A DNA stretch of 14,370 nt from DASVBJ01 sp036375895 (GTDB taxonomy: Bacteria; Actinomycetota; Actinomycetes; JACCUZ01), in the NCBI GenBank assembly GCA_036375895.1, contig DASVBJ010000079.1:1-14370 (forward strand). Direction: 5' to 3'. The position numbers were made by a program, and so were the translations under genes. Shown here in pieces: positions 6,184 to 13,822 of the stretch (position 1 is the stretch's first letter; each line of letters opens with the position of its first letter). Below the pieces are notes generated by a model. That model saw nothing but the letters and a program-made list of their open reading frames with translations. It searched no databases and was not told where the DNA came from.

Positions 6184-7661
6184 GCGAGCTCCTGCTGCCG
6201 CTGCTGCTGGCCCTCCCGCTGGCCGGCTGCCTCGCCCTGCTGCTGCTGCCACCGGGGGTCGCCGACCGGGTGGCCGTGCTCCTCACCTGTGTGGTCTCGG
6301 CGGCGACGGCTGCGGTCGCGGTCTGGGCTGTGGTGGCAGACGCCGGCACCGACGTGTCGTGGGTGCCGAGCCTCGGGCTGCGCCTGCACCTCGGCGTCGA
6401 CGGCATCTCCAGCCCGCTGGTGCTGCTCACCGCCGGGCTCACGTTCCTGTGCGCGGCGTACTCCCTCAAGGTCCTGCCCGAGGCCGGGCGGCCACGCGGG
6501 CTGATGGGCCTGCTGCTGCTGCTCGAGGTCGGCATGCTCGGCACCTTCGTGTCGCTCGACCTGCTGCTGTTCTTCGTCTTCTTCGAGGTCGTGCTGGTGC
6601 CCATGTGGTTCGTCATCGCGCAGTGGGGCGGTGAGGGGCGGGTGGCGGCCGCGAACAAGTTCATCCTCTTCACGCTCCTCGGCAGCGCGGTGATGCTGCT
6701 CGGCATCCTGCTCGTGCGGGCCAAGACCGGCACCTTCGACATGGTCGAGCTGGCCGCGGCCGGCGGGGCCGGGATGTCGCGCGGGGTGCAGGTGCTTGCC
6801 TTCCTCGCGCTGGCGCTCGGCTTCGCGGTCAAGTCGCCGATGTGGCCGCTGCACTCCTGGCTGCCGGACGCGCACACCGCGGCGCCCACCGTCGGCTCGG
6901 TGCTGCTCGCCGGCGTGCTGCTGAAGATGGGCACGTACGGGCTGGTGCGGGTGGCGGTGCCCGTCGCGCCGGAGGGGGCCGAGGTGCTGGCGCCCTTCCT
7001 GGGGGCGTTCGCCGTCGTCGGCATCCTCTACGGCGCCCTGGCCTGCATGGTGCAGCGCGACCTCAAGCGCCTGATCGCCTTCTCCAGCGTCGGTCACATG
7101 GGCTTCGTGCTGCTCGGCATCGCCACCCTGACGCCGGTCGGGCTCAACGGCGCGCTCTTCGCCAACATCGCGCACGGCCTGGTCACCGGGCTGCTGTTCT
7201 TCCTCGCCGGGGCGGTCAAGGACCGCCACCACACCAGCGTGCTCGACGAGCTCGGCGGCGGGCTCTACGAGCGGCTGCCCCGGCTCGGCGGGCTCCTCGC
7301 GTTCGCCGCGGTGGCGAGCCTGGGACTGCCCGGGCTGGTCGGGTTCTGGGGCGAGATGCTCGCGCTGCTCGGCGCGTTCGACCCCGCCCCCGCCCTGCAC
7401 CGCGGCTACTACATCGGGTTGATGGCGCTGGCCGGTGTGGGCGTCGTCCTGACGACGACCTACTTCGTGGGGCTCGTACGCCGAGTGGCCCAGGGCGTCA
7501 GCAGCGAGCGGTGGCGCGGAGCCGTGCTCATGCGTGACGCGACCCGGGCCGAGCTGCTGGTCTGGGGGCCGGTGGTCGCTCTCGTCGTCGCGCTCGGGGT
7601 GTGGCCCAAGTGGCTGCTCGACGTGACCGACCCCGCCGTACGAGCCCTGCTGGGCGGGTGA
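6180..7661 (+). CDS. nuoM: NADH-quinone oxidoreductase subunit M (NuoM), antiporter-like
   Basis: NuoM is the middle antiporter-like pump subunit. It has 493 aa and about 14 membrane segments. The conserved charged residues of the proton path are present: Glu136 in Phe-Phe-Glu-Val-Val-Leu-Val-Pro-Met-Trp, Lys218 in Val-Lys-Ser-Pro-Met-Trp-Pro-Leu-His-Ser-Trp-Leu-Pro-Asp-Ala-His, Lys249 in Leu-Leu-Lys-Met-Gly-Thr-Tyr-Gly, and Glu392 in Phe-Trp-Gly-Glu-Met. The Leu-Lys-Arg-Leu-Ile-Ala-Phe-Ser-Ser-Val-Gly-His-Met-Gly block at about 295-308 separates NuoM from NuoL and NuoN. The start GTG 6180 shares GTGA with the nuoL stop. nuoN begins one base after its TGA. Confidence 0.96.
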   Translation: MSELLLPLLLALPLAGCLALLLLPPGVADRVAVLLTCVVSAATAAVAVWAVVADAGTDVSWVPSLGLRLHLGVDGISSPLVLLTAGLTFLCAAYSLKVLPEAGRPRGLMGLLLLLEVGMLGTFVSLDLLLFFVFFEVVLVPMWFVIAQWGGEGRVAAANKFILFTLLGSAVMLLGILLVRAKTGTFDMVELAAAGGAGMSRGVQVLAFLALALGFAVKSPMWPLHSWLPDAHTAAPTVGSVLLAGVLLKMGTYGLVRVAVPVAPEGAEVLAPFLGAFAVVGILYGALACMVQRDLKRLIAFSSVGHMGFVLLGIATLTPVGLNGALFANIAHGLVTGLLFFLAGAVKDRHHTSVLDELGGGLYERLPRLGGLLAFAAVASLGLPGLVGFWGEMLALLGAFDPAPALHRGYYIGLMALAGVGVVLTTTYFVGLVRRVAQGVSSERWRGAVLMRDATRAELLVWGPVVALVVALGVWPKWLLDVTDPAVRALLGG

Positions 7662-7662
7662 G

Positions 7663-9132
7663 ATGAGCGCCGTCCAGTCCATCGACTACCTCGCGATCGC
7701 GCCGCCCCTCACGGTGGCGCTCGTCGCCATCGGCGTGCTGGTGCTCGACGCCTTCCTCCCGCAGGGGCGCGGTCACGTCGCCGGGTGGGTCGCCACCGCC
7801 GGGTTGCTCGGCGCGCTGGCGATGCTGCTGCCGCTGGCCGGCGACCGACGGGAGACGTTCTGCGTGCCCGGCCGCGGCCTCGTCCTGCCCGCCTGCTCCT
7901 ACGTCGTCGACGACCTCACGCTGGTCTTCCAGGCGGTGGTGCTGGCCGGCGCCGTCGTCGTCATGCTGCTCTCGCTCGACACGGTGCGCGACAGCCGCCT
8001 GCCGGCGGGGGAGTACTCCTTCCTCCTGCTCACCTCCGTCGCCGGGGCGCTGACGCTGGCGGCGAGCCGGGACGTGCTCACCCTCGTCGTGGCGCTCGAG
8101 GTCGTGTCGCTTCCGGCCTTCGCGCTGGTCGCCCTGCGCCGCTACGACGGGCGGTCCTCGGAGGCGGCCCTCAAGCTCTTCCTGGTGTCGGTCGTGTCGA
8201 CCGCGGTGATGCTCTTCGGCCTCAGCCTGGTCTACGGCACGACCGGCGCGGTCCACCTCGACCGCATCGCGACCGCGCTGAGCGACCCGGCCCGCGAGCC
8301 GGCGGTGGTGCTCGGCGTCACGCTGTCGCTGGCCGGCTTCGGCTTCAAGGTCGCGGCGGTGCCGTTCCACTTCTGGGCGCCGGACACCTACGAGGGCGCA
8401 CCGGTGCCGGTCGCGGCCTTCCTCTCGGTGGTGTCCAAGGCGGCGGGGTTCGTCGGGCTGGCGCTGCTGACGACGCGCGGCTTCGGCCCCTACGCCGACG
8501 TGTGGGCCCCGGTGCTGGCGGTGCTGGCCGCGGTCACGATGACGGTCGGGAACCTCGCCGCGCTGCGGCAGCGCCAGGCGGTGCGGCTGCTCGCCTGGTC
8601 GTCGATCGCGCAGTCGGGCTACATGCTCGTGCCACTCGGTGCAGCCGGCACCGGCGCGATCGACGCCGTGCTGCCCGCGACCGTCGCCTACGTCCTGGCC
8701 TACGCCGTGATGAACCTCGGCGCCTTCTCGGTCGTCACCCTGGTCGGGCGGCACCGGCCGGCGAACCGGCTCGCCGACTACCGCGGACTGGGCCGCACCG
8801 AGCCGCTGACGGCGTTCGCGCTGGCGTTCGCCCTCGCCTGCCTGGCCGGCCTGCCGCCGGGGCTGCTCGGGCTGTTCGCGAAGGTCGTCGTGTTCCAGGC
8901 TCCGGTCGAGCAGGGCGCCGGCTGGCTCGCGGTCGTGATGGCGGTCAACGTGGTGATCGGGCTCTACTACTACCTGTCCTGGGCGGCCGTGCTCTACGCC
9001 CGTCCCGAGGAGGGCGCCCGCCCCCCGTCGTACCGCATCTCCTGGTCCGACGGCGTCGCGATCGGCGTCACGCTCGGCGCGGCCCTGTGGTTCTCGGCCC
9101 TGCCCCGCATGGTGCTCGAGGCTCTCCGCTGA
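7663..9132 (+). CDS. nuoN: NADH-quinone oxidoreductase subunit N (NuoN), antiporter-like
   Basis: NuoN is the antiporter-like pump subunit closest to the quinone site. It has 489 aa and about 14 membrane segments. Key residues are Glu146 in Ala-Leu-Glu-Val-Val-Ser-Leu-Pro, Lys229 in Phe-Gly-Phe-Lys-Val-Ala-Ala-Val-Pro-Phe-His-Phe-Trp-Ala-Pro-Asp, and Lys259 in Val-Ser-Lys-Ala-Ala. They match the acid and lysines known to be needed in E. coli NuoN. The Trp-Ser-Ser-Ile-Ala-Gln-Ser-Gly-Tyr-Met-Leu block (about 312-322) is also typical. It is the last gene of the operon: a 141-bp gap with a hairpin and a probable new promoter follows. The Shine-Dalgarno is weak, so translation probably depends on nuoM. 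Confidence 0.95.
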   Translation: MSAVQSIDYLAIAPPLTVALVAIGVLVLDAFLPQGRGHVAGWVATAGLLGALAMLLPLAGDRRETFCVPGRGLVLPACSYVVDDLTLVFQAVVLAGAVVVMLLSLDTVRDSRLPAGEYSFLLLTSVAGALTLAASRDVLTLVVALEVVSLPAFALVALRRYDGRSSEAALKLFLVSVVSTAVMLFGLSLVYGTTGAVHLDRIATALSDPAREPAVVLGVTLSLAGFGFKVAAVPFHFWAPDTYEGAPVPVAAFLSVVSKAAGFVGLALLTTRGFGPYADVWAPVLAVLAAVTMTVGNLAALRQRQAVRLLAWSSIAQSGYMLVPLGAAGTGAIDAVLPATVAYVLAYAVMNLGAFSVVTLVGRHRPANRLADYRGLGRTEPLTAFALAFALACLAGLPPGLLGLFAKVVVFQAPVEQGAGWLAVVMAVNVVIGLYYYLSWAAVLYARPEEGARPPSYRISWSDGVAIGVTLGAALWFSALPRMVLEALR

Positions 9133-9149
9133 ATGATCCTTTGGACGCC

Positions 9150-9173
9150 GACACACCGGCCGTGCGGCGTGTC
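9150..9173 (+). terminator. possible terminator hairpin after nuoN
   Basis: GACACACC at 9150-9157 can pair with GGCGTGTC at 9166-9173 (seven pairs with one A-C mismatch, 8-nt loop), 17 bases after the nuoN stop. No T-run follows. The position between the last nuo gene and the putative htpX promoter suits a weak terminator, but the helix is short and read-through into htpX is possible. Confidence 0.35.
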
Positions 9174-9209
9174 TGGTGAGCGCGCGTTCACTTGACGGAG
9201 TGGGGGACC

Positions 9210-9237
9210 GGGAACGCGGGGGGCGGGCCCTGCGTTT
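9210..9237 (+). promoter_or_regulatory. ECF-sigma-like promoter of htpX
   Basis: GGGAAC at 9210-9215 and CGTTT at 9233-9237 are separated by 17 nt, the layout of extracytoplasmic-stress (SigE-type) promoters in actinobacteria. Transcription would begin near 9243, giving a leader of about 30 nt that just includes the ribosome binding site at 9260. From memory, mycobacterial htpX belongs to a SigE-linked stress response, which fits. The motif is short, so a chance match cannot be excluded. Confidence 0.5.
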
Positions 9238-9273
9238 GCCTGGCAGGAACCGATCCATCGGAGGAACGACCAA

Positions 9274-10137
9274 GTGCATCGGCACGCCAACGGCCTCAAG
9301 ACGGCCGTCCTGCTCGCCCTGCTGTCCGGGCTGATCCTGCTGGCCGGCCTGTGGGTCGGCGGCTCGAGCGGCCTCACCATCGCCCTGCTCGTCTCGCTGG
9401 GCGTCAACGGCGTGGCCTACTTCTACAGCGACAAGATGGCGCTGCGGTCGATGCGGGCCCGACCGGTGAGCGAGGCCGAGCAGCCGGCGATGTACCGCAT
9501 CGTCCGGGAGCTCTCGACCGCCGCTCGGCAGCCGATGCCCCGGCTCTACGTCTCGCCGACCATGGCCCCCAACGCGTTCGCGACCGGGCGCAACCCGCGC
9601 AACGCCGCCGTCTGTTGCACCGAGGGCATCCTCGGCATCCTCGACGAGCGTGAGCTGCGCGGCGTGCTCGGGCACGAGCTCTCCCACGTCTACAACCGCG
9701 ACATCCTGATCTCCTCGGTCGCGGCCGGGCTGGCCAGCGTGATCATGTACCTGACCTACCTGGCGTGGTTCCTGCCGATCGGGCGCAGCGACGACGACGA
9801 CGGTCCCGGGCCGCTCGGCCTGCTGCTGCTGATCGTGGTCGGCCCGCTGGCCGCCGGAGTGATCCAGATGGCGATCAGCCGCTCCCGGGAGTTCCAGGCG
9901 GACGCGTCGGGCGCGCAGGTCACCGGCGACCCGCTCGCGCTGGCGAGCGCGCTGCGCAAGCTGGAGATGGGCACCCGCCAGCTGCCGCTGCCCCCCGAGC
10001 CGGGGCTGCAGACGACGAGCTCGATGATGATCGCCAACCCGTTCCGCCGCGAGGGCGTGGCGAACTGGTTCTCGACCCACCCGCCGATGGCCGAGCGGAT
10101 CGCCCGCCTCGAGCAGATGGCCGGCTACCGCCGCTGA
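9274..10137 (+). CDS. htpX: HtpX-family membrane zinc metalloprotease (M48B)
   Basis: HtpX is an integral membrane metalloprotease that degrades misfolded membrane proteins and works alongside FtsH. The 287-aa protein has two N-terminal membrane segments (about 9-27 and 33-51), then the conserved Arg-x-Leu-Tyr-Val-x5-Asn-Ala-Phe-Ala-Thr-Gly region. The zinc motif His-Glu-Leu-Ser-His is at 134-138, followed by Asn-Arg-Asp-Ile-Leu. Two more membrane segments lie at about 149-168 and 181-198. The third ligand, Glu206, is in Ser-Arg-Glu-Phe-Gln-Ala-Asp, and the C-terminal Thr-His-Pro-Pro-Met-Ala-Glu-Arg-Ile motif is present. All catalytic residues are intact. The GTG at 9274 has GGAGGAA seven bases upstream, which settles the start. 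An ECF-type promoter just upstream suggests induction by envelope stress. Confidence 0.96.
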   Translation: MHRHANGLKTAVLLALLSGLILLAGLWVGGSSGLTIALLVSLGVNGVAYFYSDKMALRSMRARPVSEAEQPAMYRIVRELSTAARQPMPRLYVSPTMAPNAFATGRNPRNAAVCCTEGILGILDERELRGVLGHELSHVYNRDILISSVAAGLASVIMYLTYLAWFLPIGRSDDDDGPGPLGLLLLIVVGPLAAGVIQMAISRSREFQADASGAQVTGDPLALASALRKLEMGTRQLPLPPEPGLQTTSSMMIANPFRREGVANWFSTHPPMAERIARLEQMAGYRR

Positions 10138-10186
10138 CCGACCGGCCCACGGCGCTTCGCACGTTTCACCGGCGCCCGGGGCTGAG

Positions 10187-10210
10187 CAAGCCGTAGCATC
10201 AGCCGGCTTG
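10187..10210 (+). promoter_or_regulatory. inverted repeat upstream of the secreted-protein gene
   Basis: CAAGCCG (10187-10193) and CGGCTTG (10204-10210) form a perfect 7-bp inverted repeat around a 10-nt centre. The centre contains TAGCAT (10194-10199), which resembles a -10 element. It lies 50 bases after htpX and 22 before the next start. It could be the htpX terminator (no T-run) or an operator over the promoter of the downstream gene. I see no matching -35. The sequence alone does not decide between these. Confidence 0.35.
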
Positions 10211-10232
10211 TCACAGCGAACGGGGGCTCAGG

Positions 10233-13070
10233 GTGCGACTCAGGGGTGCCATCAGGGGCGGGTCGGCGGGAACGGTCCTGCTCCTTGCAGTCGGGTGGGG
10301 CGTCCTGCCGGCATCGGTCGGGGCGACCGCGGCCGCCGCAGCGGCGCCGGCACCGCCGTACGACGTCCTTACCCTCGACGGCGAGCGCAGCTCCACGACG
10401 TTCACCCACGAGGCGCCGACCGGGGTCTCCCTGTGGCAGGACGGGCGGACGGTCCGGGTGGCCGGTTGGGCGACGTACCCGAACGGCACCGTCAGGCAGC
10501 AGGTCGACGTCGCGGTGGCCCCGCCGATCCTCGAGGACCGCCTCGTCGCGGGCCGGAGCTACGACGCGTCGAGGTTCGGCGACGAGACGCACGGCAGCCT
10601 CTACCTGTCCGTCGACAGCTGGGCATGTGGGCAGTCCGGTGGGTCGTTCACCGTGCGAGACGTCGCGTACGGCGAGACCGCGGAGCCGACGGCACTCGCC
10701 CTGTCGTACGACTTCCACTGCCTCGACGGGGCGGGCACTCACGTCCTGGGAGAGATCCGCTGGCGCAGTGAGGTGCCGTACCCAGCGGTCGAGGTTGCTG
10801 ACGTGGCCGCCGGCACGGTGACCGTCGAACAGACCGTCGACCAGGTCGCCACCTACCGCAACACCGGCAGCGAGCCGGTCACGGTGGCAGGCGTCTCCGT
10901 CGGAGGCAGCAACGCCGCAGACTGGCGGATCACCTCAACCGACTGCATCCGAGTCGTCGCCCCTGGCGAGCTGTGCACCGCGGCGCTCAGCGTCACCCCT
11001 ACCGAGGTGGGGGACCGGAGCGCCACGCTGACGTTTACCGACGACACACCGCGCGGCACGCATGCCCGCCGGTTGGTCGTGGACGCGGCGGGCGTGAGCG
11101 CGCCTGCTGACTTCCGTGCGGTGCCGCTGCTCGGCCGGACGGTGCTGGCGTGGGCACCTGGGCCAGGCCGGGCGCCGGCTGGCTACCTCGTGCGCAGGGG
11201 CACCGACCGCTTCGCTCTCTACGCCTACAAGCAGCTGCCGTCGGGCAGTACCACGTGGACCGACGACGACTGGTCGGTCGCCTGGACCACGTACATCTAC
11301 ACGGTCGAGGCGATCCCGGACGGTGCAGGTCAGGATGCGGCCACCAACCAGATCGCCGTCCCGCCGACCGACCGTGAGCTGGTCATGGTCGGGGCGGGCG
11401 AGCTCGACGCTCGACCTGTGCTCCGAGCCGGCTCGCTGGTCACGGGCACATCGGTGGTCGACGACGGGTCCGCTGCGGTGACCTCGCCGCCGTCGCTGTC
11501 GCCCGCAGGCACGGAGCTCGCCTACGGCACGGGTTCGGGGGCGAGCGCCGAGGTCTGGCTCGCCCTGACGCGCTCGCCCACGCAGCCGAGCTGTGAGTCG
11601 TGCATCAGCGGGTTCCACGCGACAGATCCGGCGTGGTCCCCGCGCAGCAGGGAACTTGCGCTCGTCTCGCCCACCGGAACCCTGCTGAGGTATGACCTCA
11701 CGACAAGGACCGTCTCGACCGTCACTGGCATCACCCGGGCGGCCCAGCCGTCCTGGCTGCCCGACGGGTCCGGCCTCGTCGTGGTCGACACCGCTGCCGG
11801 GGCACCGTTGCGCCGGGTCGCGCTCACCGGGGCGAGTGCCGCCATAACCGGCACCGCGGGCGGCCGACGTCCCGCGGTGAGCCCGCGCCTGGACCGGCTC
11901 GCATTCCTGCTGCCCTGGGAGGGGCAGCAGGCGTTGGCCATGGTCCCGCTCGCAGGTGCCGCTAGCCCGCAGCTCCTGCTCACCGGTGACCTGCGCCACG
12001 TGGCCTGGACAGGCGACGGCTCGGCCGTGCTGGTGACCCGGGGCGCCGACGCCGGGTCGGAGGTGGTCACCGTCGACCCGTCCAACGGATTCGTCACGCC
12101 GCTGTTCCGTTCCACCACGCGTCTCGAGTCCGCCGTCCTCCGGAAGGCGGACACGCAGGCGCCGCAGATCACGATCTCGGCCCCGGCGCTGACGAGCGGT
12201 CGGGCGACGATCCCGTTCACCGTCGTCGACGACACGATGCCGGTGGGTGCTCTCACCATCACGTGCTCCCTCGACGGGGCGGCGCCGACGGCGTGCGGTC
12301 CGACCAGTTGGTCCGGCACGGTCGCCACCGGCACCAGGACGTTGGCCGTGACGGCATCCGACGGCTACCGGTCCGCCGTGCGGAAGATGACCTGGTACGC
12401 GGACGCCACCGCGCCGACCGCGCGGATGACGGCGCCCCCGGCGGCGACGGTGCTGGCGTCCAGCGTGACGATCGGCTGGGCCGGAGGGGACACCGGGTCC
12501 GGCGTCGCGTCGTACGACGTGCGCTTCCGCTGGGTCTCCGACCGCTCGACCGGATGGTCCGCATACAGCTACCCGGCCGCGTGGCAGCGGACGACGCGCA
12601 CCGCGCAGCTCATGTATCTGCGTGAGGGCACGGAGTACTGCGTATCCGTGCGAGCACGTGACAAGGCCGGAAATGTCGGTGCGTGGAGTGCCGCGCGTTG
12701 CTTCGCGCGGCCGCTTGACGACCGGTCCCTGGCGGCGGCCACGAGCGGCTGGACCCGCGGCACGTCATCGGCGCACTACGCCGGCACCTGGACCGGCACC
12801 CGAGCCTACGGCGCACGTCTCGTCCGCACCTCAGCACACGCAAAGCGGGTCGTGCTGGTCGTGACGACATGCTCGACCTGCGGGAAGGTCGAGGTCTGGA
12901 TCGGCTCGACCAAGATCGGCACTGTGTCCACGTACTCCTCGACGACCCATTACCGCGCCCAGCGAACGCTGCCCGTGCAGTCCTATGTCCGCGCCGGGAC
13001 GCTCACGGTCAAGAGCGTGACGTCGCGGCGACCGCTCTACGTCGACGCGGTGGTCCTTCGCCGGACGTAA
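10233..13070 (+). CDS. predicted secreted multidomain beta-rich protein (Ig/FN3-like and propeller-like modules)
   Basis: I do not recognise a named family for this 945-aa protein. The N-terminus looks like a Sec signal peptide (Arg-rich start, hydrophobic 13-30, Ala-rich cleavage area at about 32-40). After it I see an unassigned beta-rich region (41-180), an Ig-like domain of the ASPM/choice-of-anchor type (about 185-288), an FN3-like domain (291-377) and a TolB/WD40-like propeller region (about 385-635) with repeats such as Pro-Ser-Leu-Ser-Pro-x-Gly and Pro-Ala-Trp-Ser-Pro. Then come an Ig-like domain (640-725), an FN3-like domain (727-826) and a C-terminal beta-sandwich (830-945). All 12 cysteines fall in neighbouring pairs. 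No LPxTG motif, C-terminal membrane helix or catalytic motif was seen, so it is probably released or surface-adherent. The GTG start has only a weak GGGGG six bases upstream. Third codon positions look less strictly G/C than in nuo, which could mean a different origin. Confidence 0.8.
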   Translation: MRLRGAIRGGSAGTVLLLAVGWGVLPASVGATAAAAAAPAPPYDVLTLDGERSSTTFTHEAPTGVSLWQDGRTVRVAGWATYPNGTVRQQVDVAVAPPILEDRLVAGRSYDASRFGDETHGSLYLSVDSWACGQSGGSFTVRDVAYGETAEPTALALSYDFHCLDGAGTHVLGEIRWRSEVPYPAVEVADVAAGTVTVEQTVDQVATYRNTGSEPVTVAGVSVGGSNAADWRITSTDCIRVVAPGELCTAALSVTPTEVGDRSATLTFTDDTPRGTHARRLVVDAAGVSAPADFRAVPLLGRTVLAWAPGPGRAPAGYLVRRGTDRFALYAYKQLPSGSTTWTDDDWSVAWTTYIYTVEAIPDGAGQDAATNQIAVPPTDRELVMVGAGELDARPVLRAGSLVTGTSVVDDGSAAVTSPPSLSPAGTELAYGTGSGASAEVWLALTRSPTQPSCESCISGFHATDPAWSPRSRELALVSPTGTLLRYDLTTRTVSTVTGITRAAQPSWLPDGSGLVVVDTAAGAPLRRVALTGASAAITGTAGGRRPAVSPRLDRLAFLLPWEGQQALAMVPLAGAASPQLLLTGDLRHVAWTGDGSAVLVTRGADAGSEVVTVDPSNGFVTPLFRSTTRLESAVLRKADTQAPQITISAPALTSGRATIPFTVVDDTMPVGALTITCSLDGAAPTACGPTSWSGTVATGTRTLAVTASDGYRSAVRKMTWYADATAPTARMTAPPAATVLASSVTIGWAGGDTGSGVASYDVRFRWVSDRSTGWSAYSYPAAWQRTTRTAQLMYLREGTEYCVSVRARDKAGNVGAWSAARCFARPLDDRSLAAATSGWTRGTSSAHYAGTWTGTRAYGARLVRTSAHAKRVVLVVTTCSTCGKVEVWIGSTKIGTVSTYSSTTHYRAQRTLPVQSYVRAGTLTVKSVTSRRPLYVDAVVLRRT

Positions 13071-13090
13071 GTCGCCTCGGCATCCGCGAG

Positions 13091-13822
13091 TCAGCCCCCG
13101 ACCGCTGTGGGCTCGTCCAGCCGCACCGGCATGAGCAGCGAGAAGTTGTCGCCGCCGGCCAGGTCGCGCAGCACCAGTGGGTCCAGCGGGCCGTCCAGGT
13201 CGAGCACCAGCTGGTCGCTGCCGGACGCCGCCAGGGCCTCGAGCAGGAACTCCGGGTTCACGCCAAGCTCCAGCAGCCCGCCGTCGACGCCGAAGGCGAC
13301 CGCCCCGGACTCGTCCAGCCCGAGCCGGACCACGTCGTACGCCCGGCCCTTGTCCGCGGTAGCCGGCCGGCGGTCCGCCTCGGCGAGCGCGGCCACCATC
13401 TCGGCGACGTCGACCGGCACCCGGTGGGCGCCGCCCTCGCGCAGCAGCCGCCGGTAGGCGGGGAACTCAAGGTCGAGCGGGGCGGCGGACGCCTCACGGT
13501 CGCCGGCCTCGGCGCGCACCGACCCCGGGGACACGTGCAGGGTGACGACATCGGCGCCGTCGGGCGTCGCGAGTGCGCGCAGCTCGTCGACGAAGGGGGT
13601 CGGCAGGAGGGCGCTGGTGCTGCCGCCGTCCACGTGCAGCGGGCGCGCGTCGGCGACGGCCATCCGGAAGCGGTCGGTGGCGACCAGGCGAACCGCCTCG
13701 GCGTCGATCTCGCACAGGATGCCGGCGAGCATGGGCAGGTCCGGGTCGGAGCTGGTCGCGAAGCGGACCCGGTCGATGGCGGCCGCCAGGTCGGCGGCGG
13801 CCATGGTGACGGACAGGGACAT
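13091..13822 (-). other. possible internal start giving a free clamp-domain protein
   Basis: Inside the MerR-clamp gene, ATG at 13822-13820 (Met134) is preceded by GAGGAG at 13834-13829 with a 6-nt spacer, an ideal ribosome binding site, at the exact junction between the MerR coil and the clamp domains. Starting here would yield a 243-aa protein consisting only of clamp domains II and III. It may be a second product or the relic of the start of a once separate gene. Two Glu codons encode the purine run, so chance is possible. Confidence 0.45.

Noticed and set aside
4294..6252. Very long minus-strand open frame opposite nuoL
   Set aside because: High GC removes stop codons from opposing frames. 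The product is an Arg/Gly/His-rich sequence with no domain, while the plus strand encodes a complete NuoL.
9133..9195. 20-codon ORF starting one base after the nuoN stop (TGAATG)
   Set aside because: It has no ribosome binding site, no conserved feature and crosses the likely terminator hairpin, so it is probably chance.
7528..10080. 850-codon minus-strand open frame opposite nuoN and htpX
   Set aside because: It spans two well-supported plus-strand genes and their intergenic gap, and its composition is low-complexity and typical of shadow frames.
13071..13090. Possible bidirectional terminator between the convergent genes
   Set aside because: Only a 4-bp CTCG/CGAG stem can be formed in the 20-bp gap, too weak to call.
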